Origin: Pseudoduganella namucuonensis
GTDB taxonomy: Bacteria > Pseudomonadota > Gammaproteobacteria > Burkholderiales > Burkholderiaceae_D
Direction: 5' to 3'
DNA: 64,000 nucleotides
NCBI RefSeq assembly: GCF_900116645.1
Contig: NZ_FPBO01000043.1
Span: 1 to 64,000 of the forward strand
Both the position numbers and the translations under genes were made by a program. Every line of letters starts with the position of its first letter. The stretch's first letter is position 1. The notes beneath the pieces were generated by a model. That model had not been told where the DNA came from. It was given only the letters and a program-made list of their open reading frames with translations, and did no database searches. Positions 1 to 8,106 of this stretch are shown here, one piece after another.

Positions 1-1
1 C

Positions 2-487
2 CGCATCGTGGCCGTGGTCGGCGTCAAGGACCTGGTGGTGGTGGAGACCAACGACGCCGTGCTGGTGGCCCACAAGGACCAGGTGCAGCGCGTCAAGCAG
101 ATCGTCGAGCACCTGAAGACCAAGGACCGCACCGAGCACCTGCACCACACCAAGGTGTACCGTCCATGGGGCTGCTACGAGGGCATCGACGTCGGCGAGC
201 GCTTCCAGGTCAAGCGCATCACCGTCAACCCGGGCGGCAAGCTGTCGCTGCAGATGCACCACCACCGCGCCGAGCACTGGATCGTGGTCAGCGGCACCGC
301 GCGCGTGACCTGCGGCGAGAAGGTGACCTTGCTGACGGAGAACGAATCGACCTACATCCCCATCGGCATGACCCACCGCCTGGAGAACCCGGGCAAACTG
401 CCGCTGCACCTGATCGAGGTCCAGTCCGGCGGCTACCTGGGCGAGGACGACATCGTCCGTTTCGAGGATGTCTATCAGCGCACTTGA
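2..487 (+). CDS. manC: ManC/CpsB-type mannose-1-phosphate guanylyltransferase / mannose-6-phosphate isomerase, C-terminal part
   Basis: The 5' end lies before the window; the frame is open from base 2, so only about 161 C-terminal residues are visible of a family usually near 470-480. They cover the end of the nucleotidyltransferase part and the cupin-fold isomerase domain, with the characteristic RPWG start of that domain and a metal-binding HHHRAEHW stretch. The enzyme makes GDP-mannose for exopolysaccharide or LPS. It overlaps the next gene by 20 bp, so the two are probably co-transcribed. It marks the 3' end of a polysaccharide locus that continues upstream. Family assignment is firm; pathway specificity is inferred. 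Confidence 0.9.
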   Translation, partial: RIVAVVGVKDLVVVETNDAVLVAHKDQVQRVKQIVEHLKTKDRTEHLHHTKVYRPWGCYEGIDVGERFQVKRITVNPGGKLSLQMHHHRAEHWIVVSGTARVTCGEKVTLLTENESTYIPIGMTHRLENPGKLPLHLIEVQSGGYLGEDDIVRFEDVYQRT

Positions 488-1547
488 CGCGCGCCTGCGC
501 GTTCCCTTGCGCGCGCTGACGTCCGCCTGCCGCTTCGCCGCGCTGCTGGCGGCGGCGCCGGCGCCGGCCCAGGGGCCGCCGGCGGCGGCGCTGGGGCCGG
601 CCCAGCTGGCCGTGATCGTCAACGACGACGACCCCAACAGCGTGGCCGTCGCCGCGCACTACCGCGAGGCGCGCGGCATCCCGTCCGCCAACATGGTCCA
701 CGTGCGCATACCGGGCCGGCCGCGCAAGCTCAGCGCCGCCCAGTTCGCCACGCTGAAGGCCGACATCGACCGCCAGCTGGGCCCGGATATCCAGGCCGTC
801 GCCATGTTGTGGACCGCGCCCTACGCGGTCGAATGCAACGCCATCACCGCCGCCTACACGCTGGGCTTCGACGCCTCCCTGTGCGCCAAGACCTGCGGCC
901 CCGGCAAGATCAGTTCCTATTTCAACGCCGCCGGCGCCAAGCCCTACACCGAGCGCGGCATGCGCCTGGCCATGCTGTTGCCCACCGATTCGGTGGAACA
1001 GGCCCGCGACCTGATCGCGCGCGGCGTGGCCAGCGGTTTCCGCGCGCCGGCCGCCGGCGCCTATTACCTCGCCACCGGCGAAACCGCCCGCAACAGCCGG
1101 GCCCCGTATTTCCCCCGCGCCGGCGCCGTGCCGCAACGCCGCCTGACCATCCACGTGCGCCGCGCCGAGACCCTGGAGGACGCGCGCGACATCATGGTCT
1201 ACCAGACCGGCAAGGCGTCCGTCGACAAGCTGGAGACGCTGGGCTTCCTGCCCGGCGCGCTGGCCGACCACCTGACCTCCTTTGGCGGCGACCTGTACGG
1301 CACCGCGCAGATGAGCAGCCTGCGCTGGCTGGAGGCGGGCGCCACCGCCAGCTACGGCACCGTCAGCGAGCCGTGCAACTACTGGCAGAAATTCCCCCAT
1401 CCCACCGTCCTGCTGAGCCAGTACCTGCGCGGCGCGACCGCCATCGAGGCCTACTGGAAAAGCGTCGCCTGGCCCGGCCAGGGCCTGTTCATCGGCGAGC
1501 CGCTGGCCGCGCCCTACCGCGCCGCGCCCTACCGCGCCGCGCGCTGA
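468..1547 (+). CDS. TIGR03790 family protein
   Basis: 359 residues with a short hydrophobic alanine-rich N-terminal stretch (about residues 20-35) that may be a signal peptide, although the charged region before it is long. The body starts at AVIVNDDDPNSVAVAAHYREAR and matches my recollection of the TIGR03790 family, which has no assigned function and often occurs near exosortase/PEP-CTERM loci. The ATG lies inside the end of manC (20 bp overlap), supporting translational coupling. The last codons hold an exact 15-bp tandem duplication (1511-1540) giving PYRAAPYRAAR at the C-terminus. No catalytic motif is recognised with confidence. Confidence 0.72.
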   Translation: MSISALDARLRVPLRALTSACRFAALLAAAPAPAQGPPAAALGPAQLAVIVNDDDPNSVAVAAHYREARGIPSANMVHVRIPGRPRKLSAAQFATLKADIDRQLGPDIQAVAMLWTAPYAVECNAITAAYTLGFDASLCAKTCGPGKISSYFNAAGAKPYTERGMRLAMLLPTDSVEQARDLIARGVASGFRAPAAGAYYLATGETARNSRAPYFPRAGAVPQRRLTIHVRRAETLEDARDIMVYQTGKASVDKLETLGFLPGALADHLTSFGGDLYGTAQMSSLRWLEAGATASYGTVSEPCNYWQKFPHPTVLLSQYLRGATAIEAYWKSVAWPGQGLFIGEPLAAPYRAAPYRAAR

Positions 1548-1659
1548 GAAAACCGAGGAGGGCCTCTAAAGCGGGGCGGCCTTGTGGCGTGTCAAGCGCG
1601 CTTAGTCCGTTCGGATCAATGCCGTGTCATTAATTCGTCATGTCCTTCTATTAATATGC

Positions 1660-1681
1660 AATGAACAATAAAGAGTTCATT
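1660..1681. promoter_or_regulatory. Inverted repeat upstream of the secreted nuclease gene
   Basis: AATGAAC and GTTCATT are 7-bp perfect arms separated by 8 bases, in the AT-rich 193-bp gap before the nuclease gene. It could be an operator or a small mRNA hairpin. Nothing ties it to a known regulator. Confidence 0.35.
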
Positions 1682-1740
1682 TTGTTAACGCCGGCCACCC
1701 CGGCAAGACAAGTCCCAGACCCTCCACATCAGGAACGCAC

Positions 1741-4700
1741 ATGAAGAACACCCGCTCCCCAAGCAGCTCCGACCGCGCCGCGGCCTCGCCCGGACGCCTG
1801 ACCGTCCTGGCCGCCTTGCTGGCCAGCCTGTCCGCGCCGGCGCTGGCCGCCTCCGACATCGTCATCAGCCAGGTCTACGGCGCGGGCGGCAACGGCAGCG
1901 GCGCCACCGCCGCCACGCTCAAGCACGACTTCATCGAGCTGTTCAACCGCGGCGCGGCGCCGGTCTCGCTGAACGGCTGGAGCGTGCAGTACGCGTCGTC
2001 CGCCGGCACCACCTGGCAGGTGACGCCGCTGACCAACGTCACCCTGCAGCCTGGCCAGTACTACCTGGTGCAGGAGGCCGCCGGCGCCGGCGGCACCGCC
2101 ACCACCGTCACGGCGGACAAGGTCGGCACCATCCCGATGGCGGCCGGGGCGGCCAAGGTCGCGCTGAGCAACAGCACCACCGCGCTGACCGGCGGCACGC
2201 CCACCGGCGGCGCGGTGATGGATTTCGTCGGCTACGGCAACGCCAATTTCTACGAGGGCACGGGCGCCGCGCCCACGCTGGGCAACCTGCTGTCGGCCTA
2301 CCGCAACAATGACGGCTGCGACGACAGCGACAACAACGCGAACGACTTCGGCGCCGCCGTGCCGGCGCCGCGCAACACCGCGACCGCCCTGCGCGTCTGC
2401 GGCCAGACGCAGAACAAGCCCATCGTGCCGACCTGTCCCGCCACGCTGGCGCTGGCGCAGGGCTACGCCGGCGCCGCGGCGCTGAGCGCCACCGACGCCG
2501 ACGGCGGCGTCAACGCCGCCACCATCCTGGGCGGCGCCGTGGCCGGCATCGCCCTGGTGGACTTCACCGCCGCCACCGAGGCGGGCGGCGTGGCCACCGC
2601 CAGCCTGGCCGCCACGTCCAGCCTCGCCGTCGGCGACTATCCGCTGACCATCCAGTTCAGCAACGACCAGCAGCAAACCGCGACCTGCCCGCTGACCGTG
2701 AAGGTGTCCGGCCTGGCGGCGGTGACGCGCACCATCCCGCAAATCCAGGGCGCGGGCCCGGCCAGCCCGGACAACGGCACCGTGCAGACCGCCGAGGGCG
2801 TGGTCACGCTCAAGGTCGGCAACGGTTTCTTCATGCAGGACGCCGCCGGCGACGGCGACCCGGCCACCTCGGACGGCATCTTCGTCTTCACCTCCAGCGC
2901 GCCGGCCAACGTGCAGTTGGGCGACAAGGCCCGCGTGACCGGCACCGTGTTCGAATACACGCCCACCAACGCCACCCGTTCCTACACCGAGTTCAAGGAT
3001 GTCACCGCCGTCGTGCCCATGAGCGCCGGCCACGCCGTGACGCCGGCCAATGTCGCGCCCGGCGCCGCCCTGGCGCCGCTGGAGGGCATGCTGGTGCGCT
3101 TCACCCAGCCGCTGACGGTGAACCAGGCCGAATACCTGGGCGACCGCGGCGAACTGACGCTGGCCAGTGGCCGCCTGGAAATCCCGACCAACCGCCATCC
3201 GGCCCGCACGCCCGAGGCCTACGCGCTGGCGGCCGCCAACGCGGCCGGCGTGATCGTGCTGGACGACGGCGTCTTCACCACGCCGGCCGTCGTGCCCTAC
3301 ATCGGCCAGGACGGCACCGTGCGCGTGGGCGACACCGTCACCGACCTGACCGGCGTGATCGACTACGGCGCCATCGGCGGCGGCGGCGCGGCCTTCAAGC
3401 TGCAGCCCGTGTCGGCGCCGGTGTTCTCGCGCAGCAATCCGCGCGAGGCCGCGCCCGTGCTGGCGGCCGGCAACGTCAAGGTGGCCAGCGCCAACGTGCT
3501 GAACTTCTTCACCACCTTCACCAACGGCAGGAACGTCGAGGGCCAGACGGGGCAGGGCTGCAAGATCGGCGCCACCACCTCGGCCTCCAACTGCCGCGGC
3601 GCGGACAACCTGGACGAGTTCGTGAAGCAGCGCGACAAGATCGTCGCCGGCCTGAAGGCGCTGGACGCCGACGTGGTCGGCCTGATGGAGATCCAGAACA
3701 ACGGCGACTACGCGCTGAGCTACCTGACCAACGCGCTCAACGCGGCCATCGGCGCCAACGTCTACGCCATCGTGCCGGCCCCGGCCGCCACCGGCACCGA
3801 CGCCATCCGCGTCGCCATGATGTACAAGCCGGCCAGGGTGACCCTGGTGGGCGGCGCGCTGTCGGACGGCGACGGCGTCAACAACCGGCCGCCGATGGCG
3901 CAGACCTTCCAGGCCGCCAACGGCGAGAAGTTCTCGCTGATCGTCAACCACCTGAAGTCCAAGGGCAGCTGCCCGTCCGGCACCGGCGCGGACGCCGACC
4001 AGGGCGACAGCCAGGGTTGCTGGAACGCCACCCGCATTCAGCAGGCCAACCGCCTGGTCAACAGCTTCGTGCCGCAGGTCGTGGCCGCCGCCGGCGACCC
4101 GGACGTGCTGCTGATCGGCGACATGAACTCCTACGGCATGGAAGACCCGATCGCCGCCATCACCGGCGCCGGCTACGTCAACCAGCTGGAGCGCCACATC
4201 CGCCCGCAGGGCACGCCGTATTCCTATGTGTTCGGCGGCACCAGCGGCTACCTGGACCACGCGCTGGCCAGCGCCTCGCTGAGCCCGCAGGTGGCGGGCG
4301 CGGCCGAATGGCACGTCAACGCCGACGAGCCCACCGTGCTGGACTACAACACCGACGGCAAGAACGACAACGCCAAGAGCCTGTACAACGCCTCGGCCTA
4401 TCGCAACTCGGACCACGACCCGGTCGTCGTCAGCCTGAACCTGCAGCCCAAGTACGTCGAGCTGACCGCCAGCGTCAAGCTGGCCGCGCAGGGCCTGGCC
4501 TTCAACCGCGCCACCCAGAAGTTCACCGGCAATCTGTACGTGACCAACACCAGCGGCGCGGCGCTGAGCGGGCCGTTCCAGCTCAAGCTCGACGGCCTGA
4601 CTTCCGGCGTGACGCTGGACAACGCCAGCGGCAGCTTCGGCGGCGCGCCCTACATCACCGCGGCCGGCGCGACGCTGGCGCCGGGCGCCACGCTGACCGT

Positions 4701-4773
4701 GCCGCTGGTCTTCACCAACCCGTCCAAGGGCGCCATCAACTACACCGCCAGGTTCTACCGTGGCGCTTTCTAA
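1741..4773 (+). CDS. ExeM/NucH family extracellular endonuclease with lamin-tail domain
   Basis: 1010-residue secreted protein. A signal peptide (hydrophobic stretch about 18-38 ending ALA-AS) is followed by a lamin-tail domain (about 37-170; FIELFNRG, LNGWSVQY), a Cys-containing linker, an OB-fold region (about 330-560), an endonuclease/exonuclease/phosphatase domain (about 578-895) and an Ig-like tail. Catalytic motifs of the last domain are visible: metal-binding Glu in GLMEIQ (about 647), NHLKSKG, GDMNSY and SDHDPVV (about 890). Members such as ExeM degrade extracellular DNA. There is no PEP-CTERM or GlyGly-CTERM anchor, so release rather than anchoring is likely. A PEP-CTERM gene follows 10 bp later. 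Secretion through the nearby secretion-type operon is only a hypothesis. Confidence 0.88.
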   Translation: MKNTRSPSSSDRAAASPGRLTVLAALLASLSAPALAASDIVISQVYGAGGNGSGATAATLKHDFIELFNRGAAPVSLNGWSVQYASSAGTTWQVTPLTNVTLQPGQYYLVQEAAGAGGTATTVTADKVGTIPMAAGAAKVALSNSTTALTGGTPTGGAVMDFVGYGNANFYEGTGAAPTLGNLLSAYRNNDGCDDSDNNANDFGAAVPAPRNTATALRVCGQTQNKPIVPTCPATLALAQGYAGAAALSATDADGGVNAATILGGAVAGIALVDFTAATEAGGVATASLAATSSLAVGDYPLTIQFSNDQQQTATCPLTVKVSGLAAVTRTIPQIQGAGPASPDNGTVQTAEGVVTLKVGNGFFMQDAAGDGDPATSDGIFVFTSSAPANVQLGDKARVTGTVFEYTPTNATRSYTEFKDVTAVVPMSAGHAVTPANVAPGAALAPLEGMLVRFTQPLTVNQAEYLGDRGELTLASGRLEIPTNRHPARTPEAYALAAANAAGVIVLDDGVFTTPAVVPYIGQDGTVRVGDTVTDLTGVIDYGAIGGGGAAFKLQPVSAPVFSRSNPREAAPVLAAGNVKVASANVLNFFTTFTNGRNVEGQTGQGCKIGATTSASNCRGADNLDEFVKQRDKIVAGLKALDADVVGLMEIQNNGDYALSYLTNALNAAIGANVYAIVPAPAATGTDAIRVAMMYKPARVTLVGGALSDGDGVNNRPPMAQTFQAANGEKFSLIVNHLKSKGSCPSGTGADADQGDSQGCWNATRIQQANRLVNSFVPQVVAAAGDPDVLLIGDMNSYGMEDPIAAITGAGYVNQLERHIRPQGTPYSYVFGGTSGYLDHALASASLSPQVAGAAEWHVNADEPTVLDYNTDGKNDNAKSLYNASAYRNSDHDPVVVSLNLQPKYVELTASVKLAAQGLAFNRATQKFTGNLYVTNTSGAALSGPFQLKLDGLTSGVTLDNASGSFGGAPYITAAGATLAPGATLTVPLVFTNPSKGAINYTARFYRGAF

Positions 4774-4783
4774 GGAAACCAAT

Positions 4784-5443
4784 ATGTTCAACTCCGCACT
4801 GACCGCCACCACCCGCCGCCTCGTCCGCGGCGCGTTCCTGGCGCTGGCGCTGGCCGCCTCGTCCGGCCTGGCCGCCGCCGCGAACATCGTCCACTTCGAC
4901 ATCGACACCGCCGGCTTCGGCGCCTCGGGCTACATCGACATGCAATTCGGCGCCGGCAGCGGCGGCGCGCTGCCCGCCACCGCCACGGTCTTCAACTTGT
5001 CGGGCTTCGACCCGGCGGTGACGCCCGACCTGTTCGGCGACGTCTCGGCCGTGGCCGGCGGCTACCGCTTCGGCAACACGGCCGGATGGAACGACCTGTT
5101 CCACGCGGTGACGTTCGGCGGCGTGCTGAGCTTCGACGTCAGCTTCGACGGCGGCTACGACCCGGCCGCCTTCGGCAACTACTCGCGTTTCGGCGTGGGC
5201 GCCTACGCCGCCGACGGCATGACCGTGCTGGGCAACGCCGATCCGCTGAGCGGCTTCCTGGCGTCGGTGGACTTCCAGCCCGCCGCCACGCCGGGCGGCT
5301 CGCCCGTGGTGGGTGTGGACATCGCCGATCCGGACGCCGTGACGGCCGTGCCGGAACCGGCCGGCTGGCTGCTGTCGGGCACGGGCCTGGCAGCGATGGC
5401 GCTACTGGCGCGCCGCCGCCGCGCGACCGCGCCGGCCGCTTGA
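4784..5443 (+). CDS. PEP-CTERM sorting domain protein
   Basis: 219 residues from the ATG at 4784, chosen over an upstream GTG at 4760 because AAGGA (4772-4776) is correctly spaced and the ATG starts a normal signal peptide (MFNSALTATTRR then a hydrophobic run to LAAAA). The C-terminus has VPEPAGWLL, a hydrophobic helix and an RRRR cluster, the tripartite signal processed by an exosortase. The mature part is Gly/Ala/Phe-rich (HFDIDTAGFG, SGFDPA). The exosortase is not in the window. It lies 10 bp after the nuclease gene and probably shares its transcript. Molecular function unknown. Confidence 0.85.
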   Translation: MFNSALTATTRRLVRGAFLALALAASSGLAAAANIVHFDIDTAGFGASGYIDMQFGAGSGGALPATATVFNLSGFDPAVTPDLFGDVSAVAGGYRFGNTAGWNDLFHAVTFGGVLSFDVSFDGGYDPAAFGNYSRFGVGAYAADGMTVLGNADPLSGFLASVDFQPAATPGGSPVVGVDIADPDAVTAVPEPAGWLLSGTGLAAMALLARRRRATAPAA

Positions 5444-5483
5444 TCCCGGGACAACGTGCGCGCTGATGCGCGCGCGCCACAGC

Positions 5484-5519
5484 ACGCACCGCCTCCCCGG
5501 GACGCGGTGCGTCTTTTTT
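5484..5519 (+). terminator. Intrinsic terminator after the nuclease/PEP-CTERM pair
   Basis: The 9-bp arms ACGCACCGC and GCGGTGCGT are followed by CTTTTTTT, 40 bp after the PEP-CTERM stop codon. Confidence 0.85.
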
Positions 5520-5658
5520 TGCGCGGGCGGCCGCGCCGCCGTGGGCGAAAGTGAAATTTAGACGAAAAAACTATGAATCGCGCAGCTAAATTGTATTAGT
5601 GCTGGATGGACGGGGTGATGCATAGTTGTTTCTGCCTCTTCCGAAACCCGGTGCATCC

Positions 5659-6408
5659 ATGCCTGTCCAGATACTTGTCATCGACAGCGACCCGGCTGTG
5701 CAACAGCTGCTCGCGCTCAATTGCCGCCAGGCCGGCCACCAGCCCGCCTGCGTCGCCGACGCCGAGAGCGCGCTGCTGATGCTGGACGAGGCCGCGCCCG
5801 AGGCGTTGCCGGACGTGCTGCTGCTCGAATGGGACTTGCCCGGCCAGTCCGGCCTGTCGCTGATACGGCGCCTGCGGGCGCGGGCGGGCACGCGCGAGCT
5901 GCCCATCATCATGCTCAGCGAGCGCGCCGCCGAGGCCGACAAGGTGCTGGCGCTGGAAAGCGGCGCCGACGACTACATGACCAAGCCGCTGGCCCCGCGC
6001 GAGATGCTGGCGCGCCTGCACGCCGTGCTGCGCCGCCGCCAGCCGCAAGCCGCGCCCGGCACGGTGCAGATGGCCGGCCTGCGCCTGGACCCCGGCACCC
6101 TGCGCGTGACGGCCGGCGCGCGCCAGCTGTCGCTGGGCCGGGTCGAGTTCCGCCTGCTGAACTTCCTGATGCACCATCCGGAGCGCGTGCACAGTCGCGC
6201 CCAACTGCTGGACCAGGTGTGGGGCCGCCACGTCTACCTGGACGAGCGCACGGTGGACGCCCACGTCGGCCGCCTGCGCAGCGCGCTGCAGCCCAGCGGC
6301 CACCACGACCACATCGAAACCGTGCGCGGCAGCGGCTACCGCTTCGTCGCCTGGGACGCCGGCCTCAAGGACGGCTGGGCCGCCTCGGCCGCCGCCGTGG
6401 CGGCCTGA
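5659..6408 (+). CDS. OmpR/PhoB-type response regulator with Glu at the phosphoacceptor position
   Basis: 249 residues from the ATG at 5659 (MPVQILVID). A receiver domain (1-120) is followed by a winged-helix DNA-binding domain (about 130-235; HTH around RVHSRAQLLDQVWG, wing GSGYRF). In the receiver, Ser87 and Lys109 of the switch are present, but where PhoB has LLDWMLPG this protein has LLEWDLPG: Glu57 (codon 5827-5829) replaces the phosphorylated Asp, and the acidic pair is Asp9/Asp11 with Ser10 between. Asp-to-Glu can mimic the phosphorylated state, so it may act independently of a kinase (inference). No histidine kinase is adjacent. An EpsA-like regulator follows 17 bp downstream, probably in the same operon. 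Confidence 0.88.
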   Translation: MPVQILVIDSDPAVQQLLALNCRQAGHQPACVADAESALLMLDEAAPEALPDVLLLEWDLPGQSGLSLIRRLRARAGTRELPIIMLSERAAEADKVLALESGADDYMTKPLAPREMLARLHAVLRRRQPQAAPGTVQMAGLRLDPGTLRVTAGARQLSLGRVEFRLLNFLMHHPERVHSRAQLLDQVWGRHVYLDERTVDAHVGRLRSALQPSGHHDHIETVRGSGYRFVAWDAGLKDGWAASAAAVAA

Positions 6409-6425
6409 TCCCTCCCGCGCGCCTC

Positions 6426-7247
6426 ATGGAGCAACTCGTCATCCTCAGCAAGCTGGAGCAGGAATACCTGCTGGGCGCCATCGAGGCCGCGCTGCAGGTG
6501 CGCGAGCCGCGCCGCTTCTTCCTGTGGACGCAGGGGCAGCTGCAGGCCCTGCTGCCGCACCGCATCCTGGTCTGCCTGCACTTCGGTCCCGCCGGCGAGG
6601 TGCTGCACGTCGAATGCGTGCACGGCACGGTGCTGGGGGAGGCGGCGCTGGCGCGCCTGGCCGATCCCGTCGACGGCCTGGCCGTGCGGCTGGCGCGTCA
6701 CTGCCTGGGCGCGGCGCCCGGCTGCGCGCCCGCCGCGCTGGAGGCCGAACCGGCCGCGCCGCGCCATCCGCTGGCCGCGTTCCAGCCCGAACTGCGCGCG
6801 GCCCGGCTGGACAACGTGCTGCTGCACGGCACCGAGCGCCTGCCCGGCGGCGCCTCCTGCTTCGCGCTGTTCGGCATGCCGCACCGGCCCGGCCCGCGCC
6901 AGGGCTACTTCCTGGAATTGCTGCTGCCCCATCTGCACCTGGCGTTGATGCGCCTGCGGGCCGACGCGGAGGGCGAAGCGTACGCCGGCGTCGCCGCCGC
7001 CGGACAGCCGGCGCGGCCGCGGCGCCAGGTCAGCCAGCGCGAGCTGGAAATCCTGCACTGGGTGCGCGAGGGCAAGAGCAACGACGAGGTCGGCCAGATC
7101 CTCGGCATCAGCGGCTACACCGTGAAAAACCATTTGCAGCGCATCTACAAGACGCTGGGTGTCAGCAACCGCGCGCAGGCGGTGGCGCACGGCATCTCGC
7201 TGCGCCTGCTGGCCAGCGCCTCGGCCCCGCCCATGCGGCGTCAGTGA
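6426..7247 (+). CDS. epsA: EpsA-like LuxR-type transcriptional regulator
   Basis: 273 residues. The C-terminal LuxR HTH is clear (about 203-262: SQRELEILHWVREGKSNDEV, then YTVKNHLQRIYKTLGVSNRAQAV). The N-terminal 195 residues (SKLEQEYLLGAIEAALQVRE, RRFFLWTQGQLQALLPH) fit EpsA of the TIGR03020 type, first described in methanolan synthesis and associated with exosortase/EPS loci. There is no receiver or autoinducer-binding domain that I recognise. It starts 17 bp after the response regulator, so the two likely form a regulatory pair for the polysaccharide/PEP-CTERM genes. The EpsA name is from family memory. Confidence 0.75.
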   Translation: MEQLVILSKLEQEYLLGAIEAALQVREPRRFFLWTQGQLQALLPHRILVCLHFGPAGEVLHVECVHGTVLGEAALARLADPVDGLAVRLARHCLGAAPGCAPAALEAEPAAPRHPLAAFQPELRAARLDNVLLHGTERLPGGASCFALFGMPHRPGPRQGYFLELLLPHLHLALMRLRADAEGEAYAGVAAAGQPARPRRQVSQRELEILHWVREGKSNDEVGQILGISGYTVKNHLQRIYKTLGVSNRAQAVAHGISLRLLASASAPPMRRQ

Positions 7248-7340
7248 GCCGCGTCGCGCCGGCGTGCGCCGCTTGACGGTTGCGCGGGCCCGGACCATGA
7301 TGGCCGCCATCCCCACCGTTCGCCCGCGCGGGCTCCCGCC

Positions 7341-7826
7341 ATGAAAAAATCCGTTTTCAACGCCGCGTGCCTGATGCTGGCGCTCAGCGGCTGCGCGTCC
7401 GCGCAAGCCCCGTCGCCCGCGCCGGCGTCCGCGATCGGGTCCGCCGCCGGGGCCGCGCCCGGGGCTGCCGGCAGGGCTGCCAACGAGGCCGCCGACAAGG
7501 CCGCGTCCGCGCCGCTGGAGCGCTTGCGCGCCATGAGCGCGGCAGCCACCTGTTCCTCCGCCGAACAGTGCCGCACGGTGCCGGTCGGCGTCAAGGCCTG
7601 CGGCGGGCCGGAGGGCTACCTGCCCGTGTCGGCCAGCCAGGCCGGCGAGGCGTCCGCGCTGGCGCGGCGCCACCGCGAGCAGCGCATCGCCGCCGACGCC
7701 GCCAGGGCGGCCGCCGGCGTCGAAGTGCCGCGATCGAACTGCATGATGGTCATGGACCCGGGCGCCACCTGCCAGGCCGGCCTGTGCCGGCTGCAGCCGG
7801 GCGGGCAGGGCGGCCGCGCCGACTAG
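7341..7826 (+). CDS. Small cysteine-containing lipoprotein of unknown function
   Basis: 161 residues. Lipobox LSGC with Cys18 follows a short KK-hydrophobic signal, so outer- or inner-membrane anchoring is expected. An Ala/Pro-rich linker (20-65) precedes a domain with SAEQCRTVPVGVKACGG, CMMV, TCQAGLC: paired cysteines likely form disulfides in the periplasm. I recognise the C-domain pattern from uncharacterised proteins only. The last 71 bp including the stop codon occur again at 7948-8018 downstream, so the 3' end lies in a duplicated segment. Confidence 0.7.
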   Translation: MKKSVFNAACLMLALSGCASAQAPSPAPASAIGSAAGAAPGAAGRAANEAADKAASAPLERLRAMSAAATCSSAEQCRTVPVGVKACGGPEGYLPVSASQAGEASALARRHREQRIAADAARAAAGVEVPRSNCMMVMDPGATCQAGLCRLQPGGQGGRAD

Positions 7827-8018
7827 ATCGGGCAACCGAAAAAGCGGAACCGGAAAAAAAAGGGGTCAGGTTCGGTATAAAAAAAATACCGGAAAAAAAG
7901 GGGTCAGGTTCGGTATTAAAAAAAAACCGAACCTGACCCCTTTTAAGCCCGGGCGCCACCTGCCAGGCCGGCCTGTGCCGGCTGCAGCCGGGCGGGCAGG
8001 GCGGCCGCGCCGACTAGA
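7757..8018. repeat. 71-bp direct repeat flanking a palindromic element
   Basis: Bases 7757-7827 (3' end and stop of the lipoprotein gene) are identical to 7948-8018. The 120 bp between the copies carry three copies of the core GGGGTCAGGTTCGGT: two forward (7862-7876, 7900-7914) and one inverted (7926-7940). The second copy has no start codon and is non-coding. The arrangement suggests duplication when the palindromic element was inserted or expanded. Confidence 0.85.
7896..7944. repeat. Long stem-loop of GGGGTCAGGTTCGGT cores (REP-like)
   Basis: The second forward and the inverted core pair to form a stem of about 19 bp (AAAAGGGGTCAGGTTCGGT with its complement) around an A-rich loop, ending in TTTT on the + strand. 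It may terminate transcription of the lipoprotein gene. Related palindromes at other gene ends in this window suggest a dispersed REP-type family. Confidence 0.7.
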
Positions 8019-8036
8019 ACGAGAAAACGCGGGACG

Positions 8037-8066
8037 AAAAAAAGCCGCGGCGAACGCCGCGGCTTT
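8037..8066 (-). terminator. Intrinsic terminator of the S8 protease operon
   Basis: The 12-bp arms AAAGCCGCGGCG and CGCCGCGGCTTT give a T7 run on the minus strand (A7 at 8037-8043 on the plus strand), 41 bp beyond the protease stop codon. It could also weakly stop plus-strand transcription. Confidence 0.8.
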
Positions 8067-8106
8067 CCGCGGGGCCGGCCTTGTGGGCCCGCCCGTCTTC
8101 ACGCGA

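Noticed and set aside
1729..4908. Very long open frame (about 1059 codons) antisense to the nuclease gene
   Set aside because: It arises from GC-rich third positions on the opposite strand; the product is His/Gly/Arg/Val-rich, with no signal or domain, and the plus-strand gene is certain.
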